From NCBI GenBank assembly GCA_022822245.1, contig JAJECB010000265.1, positions 1 to 29,953 of the forward strand: a stretch of DNA of 29,953 nucleotides, in the 5' to 3' direction. The notes below the pieces were generated by a model. That model was given only the letters and a program-made list of their open reading frames with translations, made no database searches and had not been told where the DNA came from. Of the stretch, positions 15,939 to 24,487 are shown one piece after another. Position 1 is the first letter of the stretch, and every line of letters begins with the position of its first letter. Position numbers and translations under genes: made by a program. Origin of the DNA: Gammaproteobacteria bacterium (lineage in GTDB: Bacteria > Pseudomonadota > Gammaproteobacteria > HK1).

Positions 15939-16745
15939 ATGAACCAGAGCAGGATCGACGAAATTGCCGGCGCGCTGGCGGTGGCATGGCGAGAAGGAGG
16001 AAGCGTCCCGTTGGTGGTGGAGGAGCAGAGGCCCGCGGACCTGCGGGAAGCCTGGCAGATCCAGGACGCACTGGATAAGCGGCTGGACCACGAACTCGTG
16101 GGCTGGAAGATCGGCGGCACGAGCCGCGCCACCATGCAGTCCCTCGGGGTGAGTCATCCCCCGTTTCTCGGGCGCCTGTACCGCGACTTCACGAGGGAGA
16201 GTCCGGCCCGCTTCCGCCTCGCCGACTTTCGAAACGCCCCGATGATCGAGGGAGAGTTCGCTTTCCGGCTCGGCCGGGACCTGCCGCCGCGAGACGCGCC
16301 ATACACCGAGGCGGAGGTACGCGACGCGGTGAGCGAGATCGTCATGACCATCGACGCGGTGGATACCCGCTGGGCGGTGCATCCCTTCGATCTGCCGATG
16401 CTCCTCGGGAACGCGGACAACGCCTGTGCGGGCGCCTTCGTGATCGGCGAGGTGCTCGACGGGTGGCAGACCCTCGATCTCGCCGCGCTGCCGGTGACCC
16501 TGTACCTGGACGGCGAGCCCGCCGGCGGCCCGCCCTGGGAAGGCGACAGGCGCTGCAGCTTGGCCGAGCTCTACACGGCGCTCCATTGGGCGGCAAACGA
16601 GCTCTCGCGGCGCGGCCTCGGCTTTCGGGCCGGCCAGGTCATCTCCACCGGCAGCCCGCACGAGCCGGTGGCCGCGGTGCCCGGGGCCGAGGCCGTGGTT
16701 CGGTACGGCGACGTGGGCGAGATCCGGGTCACGTTCGAATCGTGA
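15939..16745 (+). CDS. 2-Keto-4-pentenoate hydratase / MhpD-like (FAH superfamily)
   Basis: A 268-residue member of the fumarylacetoacetase superfamily, hydratase/decarboxylase branch. Visible signatures are GWKIGGTS with Lys57, EGEFAFRLGRDLP with Glu104 and Glu106 as likely metal ligands, and EIVMTIDAVDTRW with Asp139 at the third ligand position. The end AGQVISTGSPHEPVAAVPG matches the family closing loop. MhpD-type enzymes hydrate 2-hydroxypenta-2,4-dienoate from aromatic meta-cleavage, using Mg2+ or Mn2+. The usual partners (extradiol dioxygenase, aldolase MhpE, acetaldehyde dehydrogenase) are not in the window, so an unrelated 2-oxo acid substrate is possible. The GTG start of the next gene overlaps its stop, so they are coupled. 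Confidence 0.88.
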   Translation: MNQSRIDEIAGALAVAWREGGSVPLVVEEQRPADLREAWQIQDALDKRLDHELVGWKIGGTSRATMQSLGVSHPPFLGRLYRDFTRESPARFRLADFRNAPMIEGEFAFRLGRDLPPRDAPYTEAEVRDAVSEIVMTIDAVDTRWAVHPFDLPMLLGNADNACAGAFVIGEVLDGWQTLDLAALPVTLYLDGEPAGGPPWEGDRRCSLAELYTALHWAANELSRRGLGFRAGQVISTGSPHEPVAAVPGAEAVVRYGDVGEIRVTFES

Positions 16746-18544
16746 GCGGAGCGAAACCCCGGCCGTCCGCGGGTCGTCCGACCCACGACGAGGCCGTCGC
16801 CAGCCTGACCGCCCCCGGCGCCGAGTACGAGCTGCTCACCGAGACCATCGGCGGCGTCGAGTACCGCGTCTTTCGCAACCTTCCGGCCACGCTGCGAGAC
16901 ATCTACGACGAGGCGCGGCGGGACCATGGCGACAAGGACTTCCTGGTATTCGAAGACGCGCGCCTGACTTACGCCGAGGTCCATGCGCGGGCGGCCTCCG
17001 TCGCGCACCAGCTCGTTCACCGCTACGGCATCGAGAAGGGCGACCGGGTGGCCATCGGAATGCGGAATTGCCCGGAATGGGTCATCGCCTTCATGGCAAT
17101 CACCTCGTGCGGGGCCATCTGCGTTTCCCTCAACGGCTGGTGGTCCGGCGAGGAGCTCGAGTACGGCCTGAAGGACTGCGGCGCGAGGCTCGTCTTCCTG
17201 GATCGGCCGCGCCACGAGCGGCTGGCCGGCCGCCTTCCTGCCCTGGAGGTTTCCTGCATCGGCGCACGCTGGGAAGGCCCACCCCCGGAAGACGTCGCGG
17301 ACTTCGATGCGCTCCTGCTCGAGGCCGCGGGCGCCCCGATGCCGGATGTCGAGCTGGCCCCCGCCGACGATGTCGCGATTCTCTTCTCCTCCGGCACGAC
17401 CGGCTTTCCCAAGGGAGCCTTGTCGACCCATCGCGCGGTGCTGAGCGCCCTTGCCAACTGGGGGTTCGAAGCCGCGGTGGGAATCGCCACCGGAAGGCTC
17501 GAGGAGCCCGAGGAGAGTCCCGAGTTCCAGCCGTCGGTCCTGATGGCGTTCCCGCTGTTCCACGTCGGCGGAAGCCACGCCAGCCTCCTCCCCTCGTTCG
17601 GCGTCGGCCGCAAGGTCGTCATGATGAACCGATGGGATCCGGAGCAGGCCCTGGAGCTCATCGAGCGCGAACGCATCACCGCGTTTCTCGGGGTGCCGAC
17701 GATGACGTGGGAGCTGCTGCACTCACCCTCCCTGGCGACCCGGGACCTTCGCAGCCTCGTCGCGGTGGCCGGCGGCGGCTCGCCGAATCCCGGCGGCATG
17801 GTGGAGCGATTGCAGGACCGGATGCCGGAACGGCACTGGACGTTCGGCTGGGGCATGACCGAGACCAACGCCGGCGGAATGGCCAATGCGGACGAGGGTC
17901 TCGTCGAACGGCCGGAGAGCTGCGGCCGGCCCTCTCCGATCATCGAGCTCAAGGTGATCGACCACGACGGCAACGAGCTACCGCCGGGTGAGCGGGGCGA
18001 GCTGGTTCTCAAGTCGGTGACGAACATGCGTTGCTACTGGAAGCGGCCGGAGGCGACGGCGGAGACGATTCGCGCCGGGTGGCTTCGCACCGGCGACATC
18101 GCCGAGATCGACGAGGAGGGCTACGTCTACATCCGCGACCGTGCGAAGGACATGGTGCTGCGGGGCGGCGAGAACATCTACTCGGCCGAGATCGAGCGCG
18201 TGGTGTATCTGCACCCGGCGGTATTCGAGGCGGCCGCCTTCGGCGTCCCCGACGAACGCCTGGGCGAGGAACTGGCCGTGGTGGTGATGCCGAGGGCCGG
18301 CGCCGACCTCGACGCGGAGGCGGTTCGCGCGCACGTGGCGAGGCACCTCGCCCGGTTCAAGGTGCCGCGCTACGTGTGGTTGCAGGACGAGCCGCTTCCG
18401 CGCCTTGCCGCCGGAAAGATCGACAAGCGAACCCTTCGCGATCGGATGACGCGCCACGCCCCGGAGCTCCCGAGCACGCATGTCCGCGACCCCGGGATGC
18501 GCCGAGACCGGGACGCGCCGGGATCCGTCAGCCCTTCGACTTGA
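16742..18544 (+). CDS. Class I adenylate-forming acyl-CoA synthetase
   Basis: A 600-residue AMP-forming ligase. The P-loop-like SSGTTGFPKGAL is at 217-228, followed by the A5-type GWGMTETNAGGM, the YVYIRDRAKDMVLRGGENIYSAEIE block and the C-terminal catalytic lysine in LAAGKIDKRTLRDRM. A 50-residue N-terminal extension before the core fold is longer than usual. It converts a carboxylic acid to its CoA thioester. The start is the GTG at 16742, which overlaps the stop of the hydratase gene (GTGA); this coupling suggests that the two act on the same compound. Its 3' end overlaps the convergent LLM oxidoreductase gene by 17 bases. It is only distantly similar to the other ligase at 11032-12726, so it is probably not a recent duplicate. 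Confidence 0.92.
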   Translation: MSGAKPRPSAGRPTHDEAVASLTAPGAEYELLTETIGGVEYRVFRNLPATLRDIYDEARRDHGDKDFLVFEDARLTYAEVHARAASVAHQLVHRYGIEKGDRVAIGMRNCPEWVIAFMAITSCGAICVSLNGWWSGEELEYGLKDCGARLVFLDRPRHERLAGRLPALEVSCIGARWEGPPPEDVADFDALLLEAAGAPMPDVELAPADDVAILFSSGTTGFPKGALSTHRAVLSALANWGFEAAVGIATGRLEEPEESPEFQPSVLMAFPLFHVGGSHASLLPSFGVGRKVVMMNRWDPEQALELIERERITAFLGVPTMTWELLHSPSLATRDLRSLVAVAGGGSPNPGGMVERLQDRMPERHWTFGWGMTETNAGGMANADEGLVERPESCGRPSPIIELKVIDHDGNELPPGERGELVLKSVTNMRCYWKRPEATAETIRAGWLRTGDIAEIDEEGYVYIRDRAKDMVLRGGENIYSAEIERVVYLHPAVFEAAAFGVPDERLGEELAVVVMPRAGADLDAEAVRAHVARHLARFKVPRYVWLQDEPLPRLAAGKIDKRTLRDRMTRHAPELPSTHVRDPGMRRDRDAPGSVSPST

Positions 18545-19622
18545 AGTAGGGAATGATCTCCCGGGACAGGATCTCGTAGCTCTCCTCGTTCGCGACGATG
18601 GGACGCGGGTTGATGTTCGTCGCACCCCAGCTCACGAACCGCTCGAATGATTCGATGCATTGCTCGAGGGTTCCCACCGCCATCATCTCATCCACCCCTC
18701 TCTCCAGTGCTTCGTCCGGGACCTCGAGCCGTTCGACGGCGGTGCTGAATTCGTTCGCCCACTGCCGGGTGGGCTCGATGTACTGGTACTCGAGATCCTT
18801 CCTCGGAGATTCGGCTGCGACCTCGACGCCGAGGTCCCTGAGGAGCCTCGTGTGGTAGACCAGGGTCGGCTTCAGACGCGCCTTCGCCTTCTCCCGCACC
18901 GAACGACTTCCGCTCACGGCGAACGGAACGCTCGCAATGATGTCGATCTCATCCATGCTCCGACCCGATCCCTCGGCCGCATCACCAATCACCTTGACCT
19001 TTCGCTTGAAGGCTGCCTCCGTGTTCGGCGTGCCCGGCAGCCAGCCATCACCCATCTCGCCGATGATTCGGAACATCCTCGTCGCCGTGAATGCGCCGAC
19101 GTAGATGGGCGGATGGGGTTTCTGGACCGGCAGCAGGGCGAGATGGGCGTTCTCGAGGCGGTAGTGCTCGCCGGAGTAGCTGACCGGCTCGTCGATCGAG
19201 GAGCCCCACAGGAGCTTCATCACTTCCAGTGATTCCTTCAGCCGGCCGACCCGAACCGCCGGCGGCTCCCACGGCATCCCGTAGGGTCGGGTGTTCATGA
19301 CCTCGCCGGCCCCGATGCCCAGTACGGCGCGACCGTTCGTCAGGTGATCGAGGGTCGCGACCAGGTTGGCGACCTTGGCGGGGTGGATCCGCTGAACGTC
19401 GATGACGCCCGTCGCGAGCCTCACCGTCTTCGTCCTCGCGCCGATGTCCGCGAGCACGGTCCAGGCGTCCATGACTGCCGTCGCCGGAGGAAGCTCCGTC
19501 AGGTGGTCGGCCGCCCACACGAAGTCGAAGCCGAGCTTCTCCGCCCCCGCCGCCCAGTCGGCGCCTTCTCTCGGATTCGGTCCGGGGGCGTAGCAGGAGA
19601 AACGGACCTTCGGCGCGCCCAT
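18528..19622 (-). CDS. LLM-class flavin/F420-dependent oxidoreductase
   Basis: A 364-residue luciferase-like TIM-barrel oxidoreductase. Family features are GFDFVWAADHLTELPP (about 38-53), the ATGVIDVQRIHPAKVANLVATLDHLTNGRAVLGIGAGE block (76-110), and PPIYVGAFTATRMFRIIGEMGDGWLPG (about 178-204). The arrangement is that of F420- or FMN-dependent reductases and monooxygenases acting on organic substrates; cofactor choice cannot be settled here. The ATG at 19622 has GGAGG 8 bases upstream, better than the in-frame ATG at 19643. It lies 94 bases after the TRAP large permease on the same strand and may belong to that operon, so it may act on the imported compound. Its 3' end overlaps the convergent ligase gene. 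Confidence 0.9.
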   Translation of the reverse strand: MGAPKVRFSCYAPGPNPREGADWAAGAEKLGFDFVWAADHLTELPPATAVMDAWTVLADIGARTKTVRLATGVIDVQRIHPAKVANLVATLDHLTNGRAVLGIGAGEVMNTRPYGMPWEPPAVRVGRLKESLEVMKLLWGSSIDEPVSYSGEHYRLENAHLALLPVQKPHPPIYVGAFTATRMFRIIGEMGDGWLPGTPNTEAAFKRKVKVIGDAAEGSGRSMDEIDIIASVPFAVSGSRSVREKAKARLKPTLVYHTRLLRDLGVEVAAESPRKDLEYQYIEPTRQWANEFSTAVERLEVPDEALERGVDEMMAVGTLEQCIESFERFVSWGATNINPRPIVANEESYEILSREIIPYFKSKG

Positions 19623-19716
19623 TTGCCTGCCTCCCCCGTTCACTCTTCCCTGACGGTCAGTATCGTCCCGGCGGACCGGGCCCGGTCTCGCCCCCGGCCG
19701 TGTCCCCGGCCGTGCG

Positions 19717-21018
19717 TCAGTCCATCGTGGAGGGCAGCCACATCACGATCTCGGGGTAGGCGACGAGGAGGGCGATGGTCAGCGCGTCCAGCACCACGAA
19801 CATCGAGCAGCCCTTGAAGATCGACTCGATCCGTACCCCGGGTGGCGCGATCCCCTTGATCACGAACGCGTGCAGGCCGATGGGGGGCGTGATGTTGGCG
19901 AGCTCGCACATCTTGATGAGGATGATCCCGAACCAGATCGGGTCGTGCCCGAGAGCCACCACGGCCGGCAGCACCACCGGCATCGTGAGCAGCATCATGG
20001 ACAGCGGGTCCATGATCATGCCGAGAGGGACGAAGAGGAGGAGAATGACGATGAGGGTGCCGGTCGGGCCGAGCGGCCAGGCGAGAATGGCCTCCGAGAT
20101 CTCGACCGCAACCCCGCTCATGCGGATGAAGTTGCTGAAGACGATCGCCCCGAGCAGCATGAAGAAGAGCGCCGCGGTGGTCCTCGCCGCCTCGTAGAAG
20201 CTCCCCCGGGTGTTGGCCCAGCGATCGCTCTTGGTCATCAGCATCGCGAACGCCACGACGGCGCCGGCGCCGGCCGCCTCGGTCACGGTGAAGATCCCGG
20301 TGTAGATCCCGCCCACGATGGTGACGAAGAGCGCGAATATCCCCCAGGTCTGGTGAGCGGACTTGAGCCTCTCCGTCCAGGTGAACCGGCGCGCCATCTC
20401 CCTCACCGATTCGGGGCGGATTCGCGCGTAGAGATGGATGCCGACCATGTAGATGGCGGCGGAGACGATGCCGGGGACGAGGCCGGCGATGAACAGCTTG
20501 ATGATCGAGAGATCGGTCAGCAGTCCGTACAGCACCAGCATCGCGCTCGGGGGGATCAGCATGCCGAGCGTGCCCGCGGCCGCAATCGTCCCGGTGGCGA
20601 GCGCATCGGAGACGCCGTAGCGCTTCATCTCGGGAATGCTGATGCGCCCGACGGTGAGCGAGGTGACGATGCTCGATCCGGTGCACGCTCCAAACATGGC
20701 GCAGGCCCCCACCGTCGCGAGGGCCATGCCCCCGCGCAGGTGCCCGAAGCACCGCTGGGCGAACTCGAACGCGCTTCGGGCGAGCCCCGCTCGAAGGACG
20801 CAGGCGCCGGAGATGATGAAAAGGGGCAGGATGATGAAGCCGTACTTGGCCGACTGGTCGAAGAGCATCCGCGGCAGGATCCGCAGGGCCACGTCCCATC
20901 CCAGCAGGATCGTGTAGCCGACGAAGCCGATGAACATCATCGCGAAGCCGATGGGCATCCTGACCACCAGCAGGATCAGCAGGGCGAGAAAGAGGCCGAC
21001 GACCAGCGTTGCTTCCAA
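19717..21018 (-). CDS. dctM: TRAP transporter large permease (DctM family)
   Basis: A 433-residue membrane protein with about 12 hydrophobic helices, beginning MEATLVVGLFLALLILLVVR. Family hallmarks include the pair of discontinuous hairpin regions around GACAMFGACTGSSIVTSL and LGMLIPPSAMLVLYGLL (about 105-165), and their counterpart LFVPLGMIMDPLSMMLLTMPVVLP with IILIKMCELANITPPIGLHAFV in the C-terminal half. It carries the Na+-driven transport step of a tripartite ATP-independent periplasmic transporter. Order dctP-dctQ-dctM on the minus strand is the standard one; 106 bases separate it from dctQ. Confidence 0.95.
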   Translation of the reverse strand: MEATLVVGLFLALLILLVVRMPIGFAMMFIGFVGYTILLGWDVALRILPRMLFDQSAKYGFIILPLFIISGACVLRAGLARSAFEFAQRCFGHLRGGMALATVGACAMFGACTGSSIVTSLTVGRISIPEMKRYGVSDALATGTIAAAGTLGMLIPPSAMLVLYGLLTDLSIIKLFIAGLVPGIVSAAIYMVGIHLYARIRPESVREMARRFTWTERLKSAHQTWGIFALFVTIVGGIYTGIFTVTEAAGAGAVVAFAMLMTKSDRWANTRGSFYEAARTTAALFFMLLGAIVFSNFIRMSGVAVEISEAILAWPLGPTGTLIVILLLFVPLGMIMDPLSMMLLTMPVVLPAVVALGHDPIWFGIILIKMCELANITPPIGLHAFVIKGIAPPGVRIESIFKGCSMFVVLDALTIALLVAYPEIVMWLPSTMD

Positions 21019-21124
21019 TTCCTATCTCCCCGTCGTCGGGCCGGGCGGAGCCGAAGTCCGGCGAGACCGGTTGGAGCCCGCCCGGATCGTCCGCCCCGTC
21101 TTCCGAGCCGGGGTTTCCCCGGCG

Positions 21125-21694
21125 CTACACCGCCATTTCGTCTTCATCCCGTTCCGGCTCGATGGACGGAGCGCCGAGAAGCTCGAGAATCCTTCCAGTG
21201 ATCTGCAGGAGGAGGATGAATGCAAGGTAGGTGCAGCCGATCGCGACGACCGTCTTCGACGGATACAGGGGAAACTGTGCGTAGCCTGCCTCGTACTCGA
21301 GGATCGCCCATGACTTTGCGGCCTGCACGATCGTGCCGTGGCTCGCTATCGCGATCAGGATGAAAGCGAGCGTCAGGGTCACGATGTCGAGGATGCGTCG
21401 GGCCTGCGGGGAAAGGTGGCGCACCGCGACATCGACCGCAATGTTGCCTCTCGTCCACTGTACGACGCCGAACGCGAGGAAGGTCAGCGCGACGAAGAGC
21501 AGGACGCTCAGCTCGTAAAGACCCGTGATCGGCCGGCTGAAGTAGCGGCCGCCGGCATCGAGCAGGGTGCCGACGGAAACGACCGCGATGAGGCCCGAAG
21601 CCACGATGGTCAGCACGAGGTTCGCGCGTTCGACGCCCGCGGCGATGGCGGCCAGGAACCGGCCGGCCCGCGAAATGGAGGCGGAAGCTCTCAA
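21125..21694 (-). CDS. dctQ: TRAP transporter small permease (DctQ family)
   Basis: A 189-residue protein with four predicted helices (about 24-48, 58-82, 103-125, 142-166). The DctQ pattern is visible: GGRYFSRPITGLYELSVLLFVALTFLAFGVVQWTRGNIAVDVAVRHL, with the conserved acidic residue in the second helix and the short charged loop to the third. DctQ joins the large permease and docks the substrate-binding protein. It lies between dctP and dctM. The C-terminus EPERDEDEMAV is acidic and cytoplasmic. Confidence 0.92.
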   Translation of the reverse strand: MRASASISRAGRFLAAIAAGVERANLVLTIVASGLIAVVSVGTLLDAGGRYFSRPITGLYELSVLLFVALTFLAFGVVQWTRGNIAVDVAVRHLSPQARRILDIVTLTLAFILIAIASHGTIVQAAKSWAILEYEAGYAQFPLYPSKTVVAIGCTYLAFILLLQITGRILELLGAPSIEPERDEDEMAV

Positions 21695-21738
21695 GTTTGC
21701 CGCCGGCCGGCCGGAATCGAGAACGCCCGCCCGGGAAA

Positions 21739-21769
21739 CCCGCCCCGCCCGCGATCCGGACGGGGCGGG
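21739..21769 (-). terminator. Stem-loop between dctP and dctQ (attenuator-like)
   Basis: CCCGCCCCG (21739-21747) pairs perfectly with CGGGGCGGG (21761-21769) over 9 bp with a 13-base loop. Read on the minus strand, three T residues follow. It lies between dctP and dctQ, where a partial terminator would let the binding protein be made in excess of the permease; that role is inference and the T tract is short. Confidence 0.4.
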
Positions 21770-21869
21770 CGGGGTGCCCGTACCCCGGCGTGCTCGAGCT
21801 TCAAGGCGGCTCTCGCACGCTGGGCGACCTCAACGGGTCACGAGATGACCAGGAGACCGTCCCTGTTCC

Positions 21870-22985
21870 CTATTCGGTGTACGTCGGGACGACCGGCACC
21901 ATGTCGACGCTGGGATAGACCGACGTCTTGTCGAGGAGCGCGGTGATTGCCGTGTAGCGGCTCAACGCTTCCTTCGCGGGCACGCCCCGCGCCTCGTACT
22001 CCTCGGCCAGCTCCGCAAACACGTCGTCGATCTTCATCTTCTCCCGCCACGCGGCGAACTGCTCGTCGGTGAAGGTCACGAGGGGGTAGTCGTTCTCCTC
22101 GATCAGCTTCTTCGTTCTCGCCGCGTCCATCGCGACCCAGCGGGTGGCGAGGATTGCCCACTCGTAGCGCATGTCGGCGAGCATCTTCTGCAGGTCTGCG
22201 GGCAGGCTCTCGAACTTGTCCTTGTTCATGATCATGTGGCCCGCGCCATAGGGCCCGATCCGCGGATCGACCAGTGTCACGCCGGGGATCTTCTCCGGGT
22301 AGCGCCCCCAGGTGAGACCTCCCGTCTCGGAAGCTCCGTCGAGGTTGCCGGCCCGCATCTGCTGCTCGATGTCGAACGCCTCGACCAGCACCGGAACCGC
22401 CCCCATGTTCTTGAGACCCTTGCTGAAGATCGCGCCGTGGGCGCGGATCTTCTTCCCGACGAGGTCATCCGGCGAGCTGATGTCCCCCATGAGCGCCATC
22501 CCCATCTGCGGACCGGGACGCACGTAGAGGAGCACGACGTTGTGCTTGTGGAAGTCGTCCGCGGCGGGTTCCCAGGTATCGTAGAGATGGGTGTAGGCGA
22601 GGGGCGGCACATCGACGTACTTGCCGAGGAACGGGCCACCGATGAGGAGGGTGCGGAGCGGGTTGTCCGCCGGGGTATAGAGCGGCGAGCACCAGGCCAT
22701 GTCGACGGCGCCGTCTCCCACCGCGCCCTGCAGCTCCTTGGCGCCGAATAGGCCCTTCCAGTGCTTCTTGGTTACCTTGAGGCGGCCGCCGCTCCGCTTT
22801 TCGATCTCCTCGAAGATCTGGTGCGAGCTGCCCGAGCCCGTCGCGTTCGGCGGCGAGACCCGGTGCACCGCGAGCTGGCTCGGTTTCCGCTTCCTCGACG
22901 TGACGCTCCGCGGAATGGAGGAGGCGGACCCGCAGACCGCCGTCCCGGCCCCCGTCCCGCGCGGCGACAACACGTTGAGCGGCAT
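21870..22985 (-). CDS. dctP: TRAP transporter substrate-binding protein (DctP family), 5' end replaced
   Basis: Residues from about 38 onward of this 371-residue frame are a clear TRAP periplasmic binding protein: VHRVSPPNATGSGSSHQIFEEIEKRSGGRLKV, then SSPDDLVGKKIRAHG with Arg181 at the position of the carboxylate-binding arginine of the family, and a long helical C-terminus. The first ~37 residues do not look like a signal peptide; they read antisense through an acetoacetate-decarboxylase-like gene on the plus strand. So the recognisable gene starts near 22874 and its own start and export signal are missing. As it stands the product would not be exported, which would inactivate the transporter unless another binding protein serves it, or unless the join is an assembly error. 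dctQ and dctM downstream are intact. Confidence 0.85.
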   Translation of the reverse strand: MPLNVLSPRGTGAGTAVCGSASSIPRSVTSRKRKPSQLAVHRVSPPNATGSGSSHQIFEEIEKRSGGRLKVTKKHWKGLFGAKELQGAVGDGAVDMAWCSPLYTPADNPLRTLLIGGPFLGKYVDVPPLAYTHLYDTWEPAADDFHKHNVVLLYVRPGPQMGMALMGDISSPDDLVGKKIRAHGAIFSKGLKNMGAVPVLVEAFDIEQQMRAGNLDGASETGGLTWGRYPEKIPGVTLVDPRIGPYGAGHMIMNKDKFESLPADLQKMLADMRYEWAILATRWVAMDAARTKKLIEENDYPLVTFTDEQFAAWREKMKIDDVFAELAEEYEARGVPAKEALSRYTAITALLDKTSVYPSVDMVPVVPTYTE

Positions 22986-23262
22986 GCTGCACTACAAGTA
23001 CGTGCCGAAGACCGGCGCGTGGGGAGAGGCGGACGCCGAGTACGCGGTGCTGACTCCCGACCCCGGTCCCCCCGCGCCGCCCGAGGCGTTCTTCCGGGGC
23101 GAGGGGGAGGTCGCCTTCCATCGGGCTCGCTGGGAAGACCTGCCGACGCAGTACATGATCGTCAACGCCCTCCACGAGCTCGAGATCAAGGAGTATCGCG
23201 GGGCGACGATTCAGCACCGGGTCGGCTCCGGCGACATCATCGGCCAGCGCATCGTCGCGTAG
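22872..23262 (+). pseudogene. Acetoacetate decarboxylase-family protein, C-terminal fragment
   Basis: The plus-strand frame ending at 23262 encodes about 130 residues that resemble the C-terminal half of acetoacetate-decarboxylase-like proteins: GDNTLSGMLHYKYVPKTGAWGEADAEYAVLTP, then WEDLPTQYMIVNALHELEIKEYRGATIQHRVGSGD and the ending IIGQRIVA. Full-length members have about 250-280 residues, and the N-terminal half is missing. Upstream of about 22872 the same frame is antisense to dctP. ATG at 22914 could start translation but would give only the fragment. The family assignment is by eye, moderately sure; that the gene is truncated is more certain than its exact function. Confidence 0.6.
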
Positions 23263-23431
23263 CCGGGCGGGCTTGGCGCAACGGTCGTCCCCTCTGCCGC
23301 AACGGCCAGCGATGACCGCGCACGCGTCGCTCGATGCACTACGGTGATTCAACCCGCTCGTGGCGTCGGCTCCCAGCGTTTCGAGTCGGTTCGCCATCGG
23401 TTGTCCAAACCCCCAAACCCAGGAGCTCGAG

Positions 23432-24214
23432 ATGGCAGGAAAACTCGAAGGCAAGGTCGCGATCGTGACCGGCGGCAACGACGGCATCGGGGCGGCGGTG
23501 TGCCGTCGCTTTGCCCGCGAGGGCGCCAGGGTCGCGATCATGGCGAGAAGGGAACCCGAAGGCCTCGAAGTCCAGGAGGACATCCGCCGTGAGGGCGGTG
23601 ACGCGACCTTCATCCGCTGCGACGTTACGGACAGCGGGTCGGTCAATGCCGCGGTCGACGAAACGGTCTCGTCCTACGGGGGCGTCAACGTCCTCATGAA
23701 CAACGCCGGTCGCGGTTTCGGAGGACGGTTCCCGGACGAGGAGGACGACACCTTCGATGCGACGGTTCGCGTCAACCTCTACGGCACGTTCTACATGTCG
23801 CGGGCGGTGTGGCCCCACCTGATCGAATCCGGGGGCGGCGTCATCATCAACGTTTCGTCGGTCGCTGCGGTCATCGCCCACAACAAGCGCTCGTTCGACG
23901 CCGGAGGCGCGATCGGGCCGCCCGCGGCCTATGCGGCGGCCAAGGCGGGAGTCGAGGGCTTCACCCGCTACATCGCGGCCAAGGGCGGACACCACAACAT
24001 CCGGATCAACTGCATACGCCCCGGCCAGATCCTCGTCCCGTACATGGGAGGAGAGCATCCCATCAAGCCGTATTTCGACATGCGCCAGCTACTGAACCGC
24101 TCGGGCTATCCCGAAGATGCGGCGAACCTCGCGCTCTTCCTCGCATCGGATGACGGCCGGTTCATCACCGCGGAGACGATCGACCTCGACGGGGGCTACG
24201 CGGCCAAGGTCTGA
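23432..24214 (+). CDS. SDR-family NAD(P)-dependent oxidoreductase
   Basis: A 260-residue short-chain dehydrogenase/reductase. Rossmann motif TGGNDGIG at 13-20, NNAG at 90-93, VSS with Ser142/Ser143, and Tyr167-x3-Lys171 (YAAAK). The segment between the catalytic serine and tyrosine is about ten residues longer than usual (HNKRSFDAGGAIGPPA), which may line a distinct substrate pocket. The ARRE after the second strand suggests NADP(H) preference. The ATG at 23432 has AGGAG 7 bases upstream. It stands alone on the plus strand after the truncated decarboxylase-like gene, and is distinct in sequence from the SDR at 13888-14643. Confidence 0.92.
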   Translation: MAGKLEGKVAIVTGGNDGIGAAVCRRFAREGARVAIMARREPEGLEVQEDIRREGGDATFIRCDVTDSGSVNAAVDETVSSYGGVNVLMNNAGRGFGGRFPDEEDDTFDATVRVNLYGTFYMSRAVWPHLIESGGGVIINVSSVAAVIAHNKRSFDAGGAIGPPAAYAAAKAGVEGFTRYIAAKGGHHNIRINCIRPGQILVPYMGGEHPIKPYFDMRQLLNRSGYPEDAANLALFLASDDGRFITAETIDLDGGYAAKV

Positions 24215-24231
24215 CCTCGACTCCCGTGTTG

Positions 24232-24248
24232 GCCGATCGCCGATCGGC
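24232..24248 (+). other. Hairpin just after the SDR stop codon
   Basis: GCCGATC (24232-24238) pairs with GATCGGC (24242-24248) over 7 bp with a 3-base loop, 18 bases after the SDR stop. No T run follows, so it may be a weak terminator or mRNA 3' protection. Confidence 0.35.
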
Positions 24249-24439
24249 GAGGAGGGCGACTTGCGGGGTGAGACTTCGGATTCGACCGGAGACCCGCAAG
24301 CGGAAAGAAAGAATGGCGCTCCCTAGGAACGCTCATGAGGGGTTTCAAGATTTCTCAATTCGTCTAATATTGTCTATCAATAACAGCTAGTTAGTGTCTC
24401 ACGTCGTTTCTCGCGGTAGCACCGTATTTCATGCCTTCC

Positions 24440-24487
24440 GGGGGAACAAACGGGGGATCTCACTTCCGAGATCCATGGGGGAACAAA
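24440..24487 (+). repeat. 11-bp direct repeat flanking a hairpin, upstream of the integrase remnant
   Basis: GGGGGAACAAA occurs at 24440-24450 and again at 24477-24487, directly before the integrase ATG. Between them GGATCT (24455-24460) and AGATCC (24469-24474) form a 6-bp stem with an 8-base loop. The second copy supplies the G-rich ribosome-binding stretch. Such repeats upstream of integrase genes can be recombinase arm sites; here this is inference. Confidence 0.45.
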
